From Cocos nucifera (lineage: Eukaryota; Streptophyta; Magnoliopsida; Arecales; Arecaceae): a stretch of DNA of 64,000 bases. The notes beneath the pieces are model-generated. The model did not search any database and had not been told where the DNA came from. It saw nothing but the letters and a program-made list of their open reading frames with translations. Made by a program: the position numbers and the translations under genes. The stretch lies in the NCBI GenBank assembly GCA_006176705.1, contig QRFJ01000765.1:718801-782800 (forward strand). The letters run 5' to 3'. This document shows, in pieces, positions 1 through 12,190 of this stretch (positions are counted from its first letter, which is position 1; the number at the start of each line of letters is the position of its first letter).

Positions 1-604
1 ACTTGATATTTCCTATGCAATTTATTTGGTTAGTCAATTTATGGTTGCTCCTTGATCCACCCATTTCACTATCATTCTCCTTATTTTCGGCTATGTAAAA
101 AGCACTCCATTTCATGGTCTTCATTTTTCTTCGAACTCTAATCTTGAGTTGACTGGTTATTGTGATGTTGATTAGGCTGGTGATCCTACTGATCATCATT
201 CCATCACTGGCTATTATTTCTTTCTTAGTGATTCCTTGATTTCTTGGTGTAGCAAGAAACAAATTGTTATAGCTCGATCCAATATAGAGGTAGAATATCA
301 AGTCCTAGCTGATGCCACTTCTAAACTCCTTTGGCTATGCTTGTTACTTGAAGATATGAGTGTTTCTCATTCTTCTACCATGACTCTGTATTATGATAAT
401 AGGAGTGTAAATCAGATTGCTCATAATGATGTCTTTCATGACAAAATCAAACATGTTGAAAATGATTATCACTTTGTTCATCAACATCTTATTCGTGGCA
501 CAGATCGGCTCATATCTATCGCTCCATCGATCAAACTATTGACATCTTCAACAAATCTCATCTTCCTGGCAGGTTCAGTGATCTCATGTCAAAGCTCAAG
601 TTGA
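1..604 (+). pseudogene. Ty1-copia element F: end of reverse transcriptase and RNase H (partial)
   Basis: This is the 3' end of a copia pol gene cut by the window start. In the second reading frame, conserved RNase H blocks follow in order: a degenerate D-W-A-G-D-P block near 165-190 whose Trp is now TAG, S-W-C-S-K-K-Q near 240, and A-R-S-N-I-E-V-E-Y near 270-300, then the Y-D-N-R-S block near 390-410. Another stop lies near 52. The last part, D-I-F-N-K-S-H-L-P-G-R-F, lies in a different frame from about 505, so there is one frameshift. RNase H removes the RNA template during reverse transcription. A polypurine tract and an LTR follow directly, which fixes the orientation. The copy is dead. 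Confidence 0.88.
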
Positions 605-630
605 TGTCGACTCCACCACCTTGAGTTTGA

Positions 631-657
631 GAGGGGGTGGTGGTGGAGGGGCGGGGG
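631..657 (+). other. Polypurine tract of copia F
   Basis: A 27-base run of G and A with a few T and one C sits between the RNase H end and a TG that begins the LTR. This is where plus-strand DNA synthesis is primed in LTR retrotransposons. It is unusually G-rich. Confidence 0.75.
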
Positions 658-1000
658 TGTTAGCATAATATCCCAACAAGTTTGAAATGTTAGTATGATA
701 TCTCAGCAAGTTTGAAATACTAGAATAATATCCCAGCAAATTTAAAATGCTAGCATGATATCTCAGCAAGCTTAGAATGTTAGCATGATATCTTAACAAT
801 CTTAAAAATCTAGCATAATATCTCAGCAAGTTTGGAATGCTAGAATAATATCCCAGCAAGTTTGGAATGCTAGCATGATATCCCATAATATCTCAACAAA
901 TTCGGAATGCTAGGCTAGAAATTAGTCAACACAATAATCTTAGTGATCTTGATAATATTGTCTCTTAATTGTATCTGTATGTATATATATATACATCATC
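658..1000 (+). repeat. 3' LTR of copia F (5' part; right end not located)
   Basis: The LTR starts with TGTTAGC right after the polypurine tract. Its first 250 bases are a 30-bp tandem array. Two TATA-rich stretches follow at about 979-995 and 1010-1020 and could be the LTR promoter. I could not find a CA end with a matching 5-bp target duplication because the 5' end of the element lies outside the window, so 1000 is only a working limit. Confidence 0.6.
661..912 (+). repeat. Eight-copy 30-bp minisatellite inside the LTR
   Basis: Units begin at 661, 691, 721, 751, 781, 811, 841 and about 881. Each reads roughly TAGCATGATATCTCAGCAAG plus a ten-base T/A-rich tail ending in GC or GT. Unit length is constant at 30 bases except for a short slip near 880-890. 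Because 30 is a multiple of three, the minus strand shows an open frame of repeated ten-residue units, which is an artefact of the array. Confidence 0.9.
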
Positions 1001-2820
1001 AGTACAAGAATATATATATACGACACATTGTTTACTTTTAATTTTTTTTATAGTGTATAGTTTCAAAGCTATAAAGCCATCGCTTTAATACCTCTAATTT
1101 TGTATGCTGTACCCATGTGAAGCCACTTTCTTTTACCAGATTCATTCTAAAGTGTTTTAGTTTTAAAAGTCTTTTTCAATAAATTGCCATAATACTCCCA
1201 CTAAAGATCCACTATCGTAAGCTTTCAAGAGAGCAAATATAATATTTTAAATAGCCTTTTATTGGTGCAAAAATTCATGTGGATGTCGGAGGTGGCTGGA
1301 GTGGAGAAGATGAGACCACTGACGGAACTCGCAAAACAAAGTCTAAACCAGAGGTAAGTGGCTCTAGCAGGATCCTTTGACGCTCAAGTCAATTTCTAGC
1401 TAACTGGAATAGAATGCTCAGAAAACAGAAAAGCAAAGTATTAGAAAGGAGACGAGAGTTTAGTAGAAATGTATCTGAAGGATCTCTTTTATAAATGGAG
1501 CATGTAATAAACTGATAGTGATAGCCATAACCATCTGATAGTGGGCCGCTCAAACCATGTGGAGTTTGATACAGAGAGTAGTGTTTGTTATCGTGATGCG
1601 CTGGTCCACCAAAATTTAATAGTTGAAGTTTGGATGGGATAGACATCGACAGTGAGGAGCTCTAAATCTCAACCATTCTCGAGAGGTTTGGGCTCCTTTG
1701 AGGTCGTCCGCATATAAGTTGATTCATATTGAGTTGGTTGGTTAAATTTATGCGAGCGACGAGGTCCTTCTAGATGACTGAAAGAAGATCGACTGGAAGG
1801 AGGTTGATTGAAGGAAGCTTGCCTAGCAACTGGAAGAAGATTATCCGGAAGGAGGTCAGCTGAAGGAAGCTTGCCTAGTGACTAGAAGAAGATCATTCAG
1901 AAGGTGTTCAACAAGAGGAGTTCATCTAGAAGGAGAATGACTTAGGTCCTGTTACTCACTTTCAGTCAAAGGATAGGGTTAGTATAGCAATAATTCTCCT
2001 TCATCATTCAAGATCATGCAGCCAAACTTTGATGTACATTCGGGAGGTTCTATAGCATGAACTCATCTCTAAGGAGATTGGCAAATCTCAGCAAAAATGA
2101 GGTCGGCAGTCAAGAACTTCAACGAGGGGTATTTTGCCTTCGATAAGCTCTTTAGGCAACTAGATGGAGTTTGACAAGAGTCTGACTAGAGGAGTCTGGA
2201 AGGCGCGTTGCTGAAGGAGTCTGAAAGACTGGAGGCTGAAAGGAGTTCCAATGGAGAAACCCAATTGAAGGAAATCATCCGAAAAGAGGGTAGCTAGAGA
2301 AGTCCATCCAGTGGGAGTGCAACTGGAGGGGCTCATTCGAAGAGAGTTCTGCTGGAGAGATCAGGGAGGAGACCCATCGAAAGAGTTTGGAAGGAGGCTG
2401 ATCGACAGGAGTATGAAGGGTATACGGTTGAAGGAGTCTGCATAGACAACAAGATCCTTCCCAATGAGTGCAAGGAGTTCAGATGGACAAAGGTCAACTG
2501 GATGAGGATCAATGGGAGGAAGATCAGTCGAAAGGAGCCTTATGGGTGATTGGAAGGAGATCAATCGGAAGGAGCTCTATTGTTGGTTGTGATTGGCAGA
2601 CGACTTTGATACTCTTGCGATTCAGCCATTCCTTTTAGAGCCCTACCATTCTCAAGATCATTCGAAGGCTAATAAGATGGAGACGAAGTCCCCGTAGATT
2701 CTGAAGTCATCGAATGAAGTTGGCCATGGCTACTATCATCGGACGAGATCGTCCCAAGACTTGACATCTTTGACAGGAGAGGGTTTACCAACACCTTTGA
2801 ATGCCATAAAAACTAACCAT
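1001..2820. other. Unassigned non-coding region
   Basis: I see no supported gene. Short open frames at 1389-1646 and 2361-2564 (minus) match nothing I recognise. Around 1320-1390 a stretch ending near GACGCTCAAGTCA resembles a motif common in LTRs of plant gypsy elements, so part of this may be a decayed gypsy LTR; that is a weak inference. The purine-rich quasi-repeat is listed separately. Confidence 0.4.
1770..2580 (+). repeat. Degenerate purine-rich GGAAGGAG quasi-repeat
   Basis: About 800 bases are dominated by variants of GAAGGAG, separated by 10-40 bases and often followed by TCGAT, TTGAT or TCAGC. Two adjacent units sharing GAAGGAAGCTTGCCTAG start near 1810 and 1862 (52-base period). 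The rest is too diverged to count copies. Confidence 0.6.
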
Positions 2821-3000
2821 CAATACTAGAAAACCGATGTTGAAAATTAGGATTTAAAGTTGGACAAATTTTCATAGTTAATGTCATTTTCAAAACCAAA
2901 CATTTTATGCATTAAAAAAAGATAATAACATTTTGATTACAATATCCAAACATGTTAGTGTTTAATTTTAAAATTTGAAGTAAACATTAAATTACTAACA
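2821..3000 (-). repeat. Possible 3' LTR start of copia A
   Basis: Read on the minus strand, a short purine run (GGAGGAT, about 3001-3010) is followed by TGTTAGTAATTTAATG from 3000 leftwards. This is the usual arrangement of polypurine tract then LTR for an element whose pol gene lies to the right on this strand. No matching 5' LTR was found beyond 50067, so this boundary is tentative. Confidence 0.35.
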
Positions 3001-3589
3001 ATCCTCCACATAATTCAAATTTTAATATTTTAAAATATCACCCATAATAAAAAGAAATAGGGTAATCAATGAACGAGACATATTTGGTGACATTACCTTA
3101 TGGTTTGAATTGCACTTAGTGTAGATGCATTATGATTTATAAAAATATGGTGAAAATTAATTTTCTTGAATCATAGTTCTTATAAATCAAGTAATGCATT
3201 CCACATATCTCATTCAAAAAATTCAATTTGGCTTTTGTGGTGTGGAACTAATAGGCCATGTGCCTTACCTAGATTTTCATGAATGCTCTAGAAAATTTTA
3301 GCCTTTAAATTTTCATAAGAAGCGGCCTCATTCCATACTCATATAGGTGAATTCATCAATTGTGTAACTATAATTAAATACGCCACCAAAAAATGGCTAT
3401 GAATTCATTTAGAGATTGTCTCATCCTCACAATAATTATAGTTGCACTATTTACATCATAGGAAGGGGCAAAATAATAGTGTTGTACAAATTATTCAGTG
3501 GCTTGTTATTATCTATTGAACCTACTTCATGGGATCTCCAATTATATAGGTTGGGTTGCTGTCACTAATAATTTTTATATAATAGACTT
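3001..3589. other. Non-coding tail between copia A pol and its LTR
   Basis: No open frame is supported. The stretch is AT-rich and sits where the 3' untranslated region of copia A should lie. Confidence 0.5.
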
Positions 3590-4849
3590 GAGCCCCATTC
3601 CTCTTGATATTTCTTCCATTAGTTTTCTTGCTAGCCTTTAGTCAGAGGATCTGCTAGATTCCTTTTTGACTTCACATAATTTAGAGTTATAGCTTCTTGA
3701 GAGATCTGCTTCATCACTTTGTGTCTCAGACGAATATGTCTACTCTTGCCATTATAGGTTTTATTAAATGCTCAAGCAATTGCAGCTTGACGATCATAAT
3801 GAATAGAGACTGGTGGCACTAGTTTCACCCACAAAGGTATGTCAACTAACAAATTTCTAAGCCATTCGACTTTTACACTAGCTTTTTCCAATGCAATAAA
3901 TTCAGCCTCCATAGTGGATCTTGCAATGAGAGTTTGTTTTTGAGATTTCAATGAAATTGCTGCACCATCAAGAGTAAAAATATATCCACTAATGGATTTT
4001 ACATCATTAGCATCTGAAATCCAATTAGCATAAGTAAAACCCTCAACAATAGCAGGATAACTATTAAAGTGCATACCAAAATTCATTGTTCCTTTAAGAT
4101 ATTTCAAAATTCTTCCAAGAGCAATCCAATGATCATGTCCAGGATTATGAGAATATTGACTTAGTCTACACATAGCATAAGTAATATCAGGTCTAGTGTT
4201 ATTCATTAAATACATCAAAGAAGCAATAATTTTAGAATATTCAACTTGAGAAATAGGATCATCATGATTTTTCTTTAAATGTAAACTACTATCATATGGG
4301 GTCCTTACTAGTGAACTATGAAAATGATCAAACTTTCTCAAAATTTTCTCCATATAGTAAGTGAGATAAAGCACGATCATTTTCTATAGATATTTTGATG
4401 CCAAGTATTACATCAGCCTGTCCTAAGTCTTTTATTTAAAATTTGATGACAAGAATAACTTAGTGGAATTTGCAATTTCTAGATTTGTACCTAAAATAAG
4501 CATATCACAAGCATATAAATAAATAATAACTCCACATTCACCATCAAATTTTAAGTAAACACATTTATTTGATTCATTGATTTTATAACCATTCTTTATA
4601 AGCATATCATCGAATGTTTCATGCCATTGTAAGGGAGCTTGTTTTAAACTATATAATAATATAACTAATTTACACATCTTATGTTCAAATCTAGGTTGCT
4701 TATAATCTTTAGTTTGTTCCATATATATTTCTTCATCTCAATCACCATTCAAAAAAAGCAATTTTAACATCCATTTGGAGAATAACTAATTTATAAATAG
4801 AAGCTAAAGCAATTAATACTCTAATAATACTTATTTTAGTCACAGGATC
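3590..4849 (-). pseudogene. Copia A: reverse transcriptase (middle and end) and RNase H
   Basis: On the minus strand this holds pol from the middle of the reverse transcriptase through RNase H. From right to left one sees a Q-M-D-V-K-I-A-F block (about 4740-4790), the L-K-Q-A-P motif (about 4640), the active-site position reading Y-A-C-D at 4504-4515 where Y-V-D-D is expected, the K-D-L-G-Q block (about 4425), and RNase H with Q-K-Q-T-L-I-A-R-S near 3940. A typical tail block A-D-P-L-T-K-G lies near 3640. Frame changes occur near 4375 and 4735, with stops near 3770. The missing first part of the gene is at 47661-48302, beyond CACTA element E, which interrupts it at 4850. With one catalytic Asp lost the enzyme is dead. 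Confidence 0.88.
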
Positions 4850-5440
4850 CACTACAAGAAAAAACAAAATTAGAAATGACAAAAATCTATTTCTAAATAA
4901 GTGAATTCCATTGCTAAATGTATTTAGCAACGGAATAGAAATAAAAAAAAATTCTATTTCTATTTATCCCATTGCTAAATCATTAGAAATAGATTTTTGC
5001 GTCTGTTCCTAAATTTACAGATGGATTAGCAATGGAAAATTTTTTGTTTCTGATTAGCAATGGAAATATTTTCATTTCAAGCTAGCAATAAAAATATTTC
5101 TATTTCAAATTAGCAACAAAATATTTTCCATTGCTAATTTAAAATGAAAATATTATTGTTGCTAATTTGAAATGGATCGAGATTCCATTGCTAAATAGAC
5201 ATAAAATATTTCATTCCTATTTTGTTTATAATTAGAAACAAAAATTCTATTTTTAAATAGAAATGGAAATATTATCCATTTCACATTAGAAATGAAAAAA
5301 ATTCCATTTCTAATTTGAAATGAAATTTATTTTGGTTTCTATTTAGAAATGAAAACAAGTTCTATTGCTAATCTATTTCTAATCAGAAATAAAATTTCAT
5401 TTCTATTCTATTGCTAAATTTACAAAAATAAAAAAATAAA
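4850..5440. repeat. Left TIR and subterminal repeat array of CACTA E
   Basis: After the 12-13 bp terminal repeat come nearly 600 bases made of alternating direct and inverted copies of a short motif, ATTAGAAATGGAA or ATTAGCAATGGAA and its complement. In En/Spm such copies are where the TNPA protein binds and where the two ends are brought together. The TNPA-type gene begins about 200 bases further in. Confidence 0.85.
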
Positions 5441-5632
5441 TATTTTTATTTTATAATTTTTTATTTAATTTTATATTTTATATCTAATATTCAATTTGAA
5501 AAACTAAATATGATAAAAAAATATATTTTACTAACTATCAATAAAAAGTATATTTTTCTAACTGCCAATAGATACAATGTAGCATTAAAATTCAAATACA
5601 TCAAATAGTCTAATAAAAGAAAAATTTAAAAT

Positions 5633-7570
5633 CTAACTGTCATCATCATCACCTTCAACAACATCATCTGGTGGAGTATCTAGATCTGGGGATATGAACT
5701 TTGACCGACTCATCATCTATTGCATTATTTCCTCCATCTAGCGCATCCGATCTTGCAATCTCTGCTCTCTCTCATTTGGCTCGTTATTCTGCGTCTTCAA
5801 TGTAGCAACAGTCTGCTGGAACTCCTGATTTATAACAATGATCTCCGAGAGCTATTGATTCTGCTTTGTCAATTTTTCTTTCAGCTGTTGAAGCTCATCC
5901 TCCAATGCCTCTGAATGCATGCGAGATATTGTAGCTGAGGATGATCCATAAGATGACTGAGAATAAAAAGCAGATGCTTGAGAACCCACTTCATATACTC
6001 TACACTTCTTCTTCCCCCCAACAACCTCATACCAAAGCTGTCTTTCATCCACAATAGGAGGCTCACTGCATCCCTTTTGTGGCTGAGACATCTGCTCCTT
6101 AAGCATATTATAGCGATCTTGTATTATATCAATTATCAAATATTATCCTCAAAATTTATCTCATAGTGCAAATATTAAAAAATAATCAATTCAAATGCTT
6201 ATTCACCTACATAAATAGTTTTTGCCCGTCTATCAACAAGTTCACCATTGGTCTTCCTAGTATGGGACCTCAAATAGCTCATGTGGGAGGGGTTCTCTAC
6301 CATGCTTCTCTCGCTAAAAAAATTCATTAATTTAAATAACTTGCATTAAAATCAATAGACACATAAATAAACATAAAAAAATTAACTCATAAATCTCTGA
6401 GCATGTCGTATATGGGAAATGAAGCTTCCTGATGAGATGTCCACCGGTCTCGCTGAGATGATTTGCTTTAAATTGATCGCTACAAGCTTTAAAATCTTCT
6501 ATGGCCTATTCCTCCTTCCATCTTTGTCATGCAGTATTAGAGACATATATAGCCTGCTCCTTCAACTTCCCCATAGAATGCATGAGGGCACTGTATCGCT
6601 CTCTAGTCTTATGTCTCTAGCCTATCTAAATCTTTGAGATTATGGCTTCATCCTACTCAAAATATTTCTGTAGTGAAACAAACAAATAAATAACAAATCA
6701 ATTAATAAGTACATAATTTTATCAAATTTTGGCAAATTTTTTTTAAAAATATGGACAATCCCACCTCACTAAAAGGCATTCAAAACTCTTGTTAAAAACA
6801 CTTCAAATGAATACTTCAAACATTTGACCATTGGAATCCAAATATTTTCAACCATAAATGATTCTAAAATATATGAAAATTAAATAGAAAGGACACATTT
6901 CATACAAATTATTAATAAAATATATTTATAATTTTTATTTTAAAAAAATTCAACTCTTGTTTTAACCCAATTACTAACAAGCAATAATATCTTATATTTG
7001 AAGTTATTATTTATTACTTAAAATTTCTTTCAATAGAAAATTTTTTGTTTCTTGAGAGATGGTCTTCTAGCAATGTCCATCCTCATCCAGCTTTTCTTTG
7101 AAAATTGATGTTATCTTTCGAGCACACACCTTAGATGGTTCTAACCTGTTAAAAAATCAAAAATAAAAAATAACAGATTGTATAAATGATTAGCATCACT
7201 AAAAAATAATTAAATATTATATAAAATTTAATTAAAAATATTAGTACTTATTATTGACTGCAGTTATGACTAGTCTCCTATTTTGACGATCATAGAATAA
7301 TGTATCTGAAGATGGTGTCGGGATAGCAAATGGGCCTCCAACATCCACTATGGGCACTCCACTAGCAGGAACAGTGGATGAGACAACTGTAGGAGCAGAT
7401 GGTAATAATGATCGTGCTATAGAAGGTGAAGAAGCATTGACCTCAGCTGGTGTACATGGCTGTCCATGCAAATCGCCATCACCCACTATATGAAGGACTG
7501 ACCTAGAAGACCCTATTCCCTTTCATCCTCTATCAGATCTAGATCCTCCTCTTCGATTGATCCCTCTCAT
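5633..7570 (-). pseudogene. TNPA-like protein of CACTA E (plant Transposase_24 type)
   Basis: Several exons can be followed leftward: a Gly/Arg- and Ser/Pro-rich start (7570-7241, possible ATG at 7568-7570), a short exon with V-C-A-R-K-I (about 7145-7020), a core exon (about 6655-6410), one with S-H-T-R-K-T-N-G-E-L-V-D-R-R-A-K (about 6310-6205), and a last exon with V-G-G-K-K-K-C-R-V-Y followed by a Glu/Gln/Leu coiled coil (6139-5633) ending in an acidic tail. This order fits the family often found as the second gene of plant CACTA elements; such proteins are thought to bind subterminal repeats. The core exon has five in-frame stops, mostly where the family has Trp, and others lie near 7520, 7080 and 5840. 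Exon limits are estimates. Confidence 0.75.
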
Positions 7571-7675
7571 CCTGCAAAAAAAAAATATACAATTTTATAA
7601 TACCATTATTTTGTAACTTCATTTACAAAAATAAAAATGAAAACAAAAATTAAGCATTCATTCGCATGAATACCG

Positions 7676-10600
7676 TTATTCGCTATCTTCATAATCTTCA
7701 TCATCTTCATCATCGATTTCTGAGTCAAGCTGAGGCTCTTCTTCATCCTCAACCTCATCATCAATTTCAATTAGTGTTCCACTTGGATCATCCAAAGATT
7801 GTTGTGCATCGTTAGCATCTATTTGTATTGATGGGACTTTCATTTTATCTTGTTGAAAAGGTGCATCATGTGATCGGACAGTTGTCTCCCTCACTTCAGA
7901 AAGCTCTACAACAGACCTAGCTTTTATTTTGAAAACTGCCCACCAATCAAACATGTTGTGCCTTAAACTAGGATATGTCATATAATTGACTTGAGCAGCT
8001 TGAATGGCAAGAATAAATGGTACATATCTATTAAAGGATCGCTTATGATTAACTTTAATAAGATTATATTGTTGATGAACCTTTGTTCCCAAATTTGGTG
8101 TTGTATCAAACCAATCACATTTAAACAAGAAAGTTCTTTTGATTAGTAATCCTGAGTACTCTAGGCGAATAACTTCAATTAACTATCTATAGTAATCGCT
8201 GTCATTAATACTATAATTAACGCCCTTTATACACATACCACTATTCATTGTGGACCTATCTAAACCATAACTTTTAATGTAAAATTTATAGCCATTTACT
8301 ACATAGTCGCTATAGGTCGTCACACTTTTTAACGAACCCTTTGCAACAGCCTTTAAGATTTGGTTCGAGATGTTATTGGAGGGATCGTGTACATATTTAT
8401 AGAACCACATCACAAATTCACACTCTAGTTTCTTATCAACATCTGCCTCAGTGATTTGTGGATGCACATGTCGTAACTTATCAACAAAAATGCTTCAAAC
8501 AATAAAAAGAACAAATTAATATAGATGGTTATAAATAATTCAATGCAAAAAGATATAAATCTATATTATAAATTCATACTCAATGTATGGTTTCACTTCT
8601 GAACAATTCAATAGGATATACATTTGAGTAGCCCGATGTTCATCTTCTATAAGATATCTAACTTTTTCTCTACCAAGTGGCCCACCAAAATGTGTAAAAA
8701 TTGATTGATTTTCTTGATGCTCTTCTACGACTTCTCCACAATGATCGTTACATGGTACCTTTCAATGCCTTGTGTTCACATGCGGTTCAAAATAATGAGC
8801 ACAGAATGATGATGCTTCTTCAACTAAGCATTGCATATTAAACTTTCAACTTTGGCTTTATTTTTTATATTATTTTTTAACTTTCTAAGGTACCTGCAAT
8901 GATAAAATTCACATTGAATGAATTTTATAATTATTTACATAATGAGGATATAGAGAAAAAAATTAAACTATTTACCTCTCAAAGGGATACATCCATCGAT
9001 ATTGCACTGGACTCGCAATACATGCTTCATAAGCCAAATGCACAGGAAGATGGTCCATAGAGTCAAAGAAACTTGGAGGAAATATACGCTCTAGCCTACA
9101 TATGATAAAAAAAATCTCTTCATTTATTTGTAACATGTCTTCCTCTTGGATTACAATCGAAGTCAGCTCTCTGAAGAAATTACTCAATTCTATCAATGCC
9201 TGCCAAACATTTGCTAGCAGTAGTTCATGAAATGCTATGGAGAATAATCTTTGCATAAAAATATGACAATCATGACTTTTCATCCCAAACAGCTTCAACT
9301 TTCACATGTCTGCACATCTGCCCATGTTTGATATATATCCATGTAGGAATCTTAAATTTTCAAGCCACTCGCACAACACTTCTTTTGATTGTTTATCTAG
9401 AGTGTAACATGCCTTTGGATATTTTCTCATCGTCTCTTTCCATTCCAATTCAGGCCGACGACATAATTCCTTCAAATCTTCCCTTGATTTGGCATTGCCG
9501 TTAGTCTTTCCTTCAACATTCATTACCATGTTAAAAATATTTTCAAACACATTTTTCTAAATGTGCATAACATTAATGTTGTGTCAAATGAGGTTCATAC
9601 TCCAATAAGGAAAATCCTAAAAAATGCTTCGTTTCTTTCAATCGTTAGTCTTAGCAATGTGGGAGTTAGTCTCATCTGCACCTAGATCTGTAACCTTCAT
9701 TAATCCCAAATCATTTATTTGTTTCAAAATCTCAGCACTAGATAGAATGGGCGGAGCCATTTTTGTTACTGTTTTGTTCTTCCTAAAAGCTATCTTGTTC
9801 CTTCTGAACGAATGACCAGGAGGTAAGAACTTACGATGATTATCAAACCATGATTGTTTACGACTGTTTGTCAGAGTAAATGCGTCTGACTCCATTATGC
9901 AATACGGACAAGCGGTCCTACCTACAGTACTCCATCCTAACAATATTGAATATGCAGGAAAATCACTTATCGTCCACATAAGTGCAACATACATTTCAAA
10001 ATTATTCTTCTATGAAGCATCGTACGTTTCAACCCCCACGTCCCACAACTATTTCAACTCTGCAATTAGGGGTTGCAAGTACACATCCAACTTATCCTTT
10101 AGATTTTGGGGACCAGAACAATTACAGTTAGGAACATATACACCTCCTTCATATATAATCGAGGCAAGTTGTACGGAGTGACAATGATAGGCCAAGAAGA
10201 ATATCATTGACTTGACTATCCAAATGGTTGAAACCCATCAGTGCACAGTCCTAATCTTATATTTTGAATTTCTGATGTAAAATGATGATATGTTTTATTG
10301 AAATGCTTCCATGCAAGTGCGTCTGAATAATGACGCATAACCCCTTCTTCAGCCTCAAGCTTAGCTTGCCATCTCATTTCCTTCGTCATTGCATTCGATG
10401 CATATAGTCTTCATAATCTTGGCATGAGGGGAAAGTAATACATCTTCTTATATGGAACATCGATTTTATGCTTATAAGATCCTCCTCTTCGTCGCTTGTA
10501 CCTAGGATGCTCATCGAATTTACAACTTGTTAATTCACTGTCTTCACCCCAATATATCATACATCCATTATTACAGCAATGAATCTTCTTTACTGGTAGT

Positions 10601-10695
10601 CCCAAAGCTTAGACCAACTTCTTTATGTTATAAAAATTATTTGTCATTACATTATCCGTCGGTAACATTTCTTTCATAAATTGGTAGATGCCATC
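7676..10695 (-). pseudogene. TNP2-type transposase of CACTA E, main and C-terminal part
   Basis: This is most of the transposase that cuts and moves the element. Right to left: the block after the nested insertion with C-C-N-N-G-C-M-I-Y-W (10605-10540), the core (10400-9638) with A-L-M-W-T-I-S-D-F-P-A-Y and C-P-Y-C, a block with C-R-R-P-E-L-E-W (9550-9302), a DUF4218-like domain with G-M-K-S-H-D-C-H and P-P-S-F-F-D (9298-8575), and a DUF4216-like domain with F-K-C-D-W-F-D (8467-7676) ending in an acidic Asp/Glu tail. In-frame stops occur near 8183, 8840, 9300, 9570, 10010 and 10200. The N-terminus is at 44877-45420, on the far side of retrotransposon B. Introns lie near 8490-8570 and 8900-8970. 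Confidence 0.88.
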
Positions 10696-10700
10696 AAAAT

Positions 10701-12190
10701 TGTTGGAAAATGTGTTCCAAAGTCAATCATCAGCCTGTTGATGGTTGAACTACATTGTATCTATATTTGATTTATTAATAAATAAAATATATTTTTGATA
10801 TTTTTCATCATAAGTATTCATCTTCTAACAAACTTCATTATTGTAATGAAGTCCTTAAGACTATTTAGCTTCGATAAAGAGAAGATTTATCAATTAGTCC
10901 TTAAATCTATTCAGGACCAAATGATAGGCTGTTAATTAGGATGACAGCATCTATCAAGAATAGGTTGCTATATGCCATATAGATTGGTTGTCCTCTTAAC
11001 CAAAAAATATGGAGATACTGGTATAGCATACAGATGAGATGTATAGGTACATCGTCATTAAACGTGACCAACTTCAAAGCATTCTACTATTAAGAATGTC
11101 ATGGGATATAGATATAAGTATCCCTTAGATCTGAGATCACCTCAGTGACTTACAAGCAACTCACTGTGCTTTGGTACTGGACTAATTGAATTTCTAATTC
11201 AATAATGAAAGATTTTTTGGCACAGTCAAGTACTTGCAAAGTCAGAGTGTGATCAAGATGGAATTGACCATTTCAAGAGTTGAAGATGAATGTATCACTG
11301 TATTTCAATATAGTAAAAGCTTGGCCAAGATAATCCATCAGATAGATTTAATATTTTGAAATATAATGTGGATAACCTGATCAGAGTTGATAGTTGAACT
11401 CTGAGGTATCCTACAAGCATTTTGATCAAGAAAATGACTTATATAAAAACTATATTCACACAGATTCTAAGGATATTATTCTAAACATTTGACCTATCCG
11501 ATTGTCGGATACCATTGCTAGATGGTTACTTCGATTGATATAGAAATTTATTTCTATACTATAGACTTAAGTTTGAACCTATGAGGTCACACACATTAAA
11601 GCTCATGATCTAATCAGATGGTTGATCAATGATTGAGAATCGTTCTAGGGTTAAACAATCAATACGATTAATGTTTAACCTAGTGCAAATATTGCGGAAG
11701 GATCGATTAGCAATTAGATTGCTAATTGGCTTAATTTGATTAAGTGAGAAGATTGAGATTAAGTATAATTAAATATAATTTAATTAAATTTAGTTTAGAC
11801 TTGATTAGATCAAGTTCAATTGGCTTATTGGATAAGTCAAGTGCAAGAAAAAACTAGTCCTAGTTCAATTAGGACTCGGATCAAACCAATTTTCTAATTT
11901 GATTAAAAAATTAAATCAAAATTAAATCTAATTAAATCTAATTTAATTAAATTTTTAATTTGATTAGAACTTAATTTAATTTAGTTAACTTGATTTTAAT
12001 TTAATTTGGATTGAAAAATTATTTTGACCAAGTCAAAGATAGAATCGTAGTAAGACTAGGAATCCACCTTGCGCCACCTTAGCTCTCCATGCCCCACGCC
12101 CTATTTTTCCTCTTTTTTATGCAACAAATATCTTTCTCTCAGGCCTTCTCATGCATGCCTTTCTCTCCTCTCTTTATCATAAGAAAATTA
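10701..12190 (+). repeat. 5' LTR of B, first part
   Basis: It matches the 3' LTR from 42408 onwards, including shared stretches such as CTGTTGATGGTTGA near the start. It breaks off at 12190, where element D is inserted, and resumes at 24698. With both pieces the LTR is about 2.5 kb against 2464 bases for the 3' LTR. Its last part is very rich in TTAATTT-type words (11880-12010). Confidence 0.9.

Noticed and set aside
596..886. Minus-strand open frame of repeated ten-residue units rich in Leu and Tyr
   Set aside because: It is a by-product of the 30-bp DNA array, whose unit length is a multiple of three; no domain or start context.
661..912. Regular 30-bp repeat as a possible CRISPR array
   Set aside because: Units are contiguous with no variable spacers, and the context is a plant LTR.
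1320..1400. Gypsy LTR identified from a GACGCTCAAGTCA-like word
   Set aside because: One short motif with no borders, primer site or pol nearby is too little; kept only as a remark.
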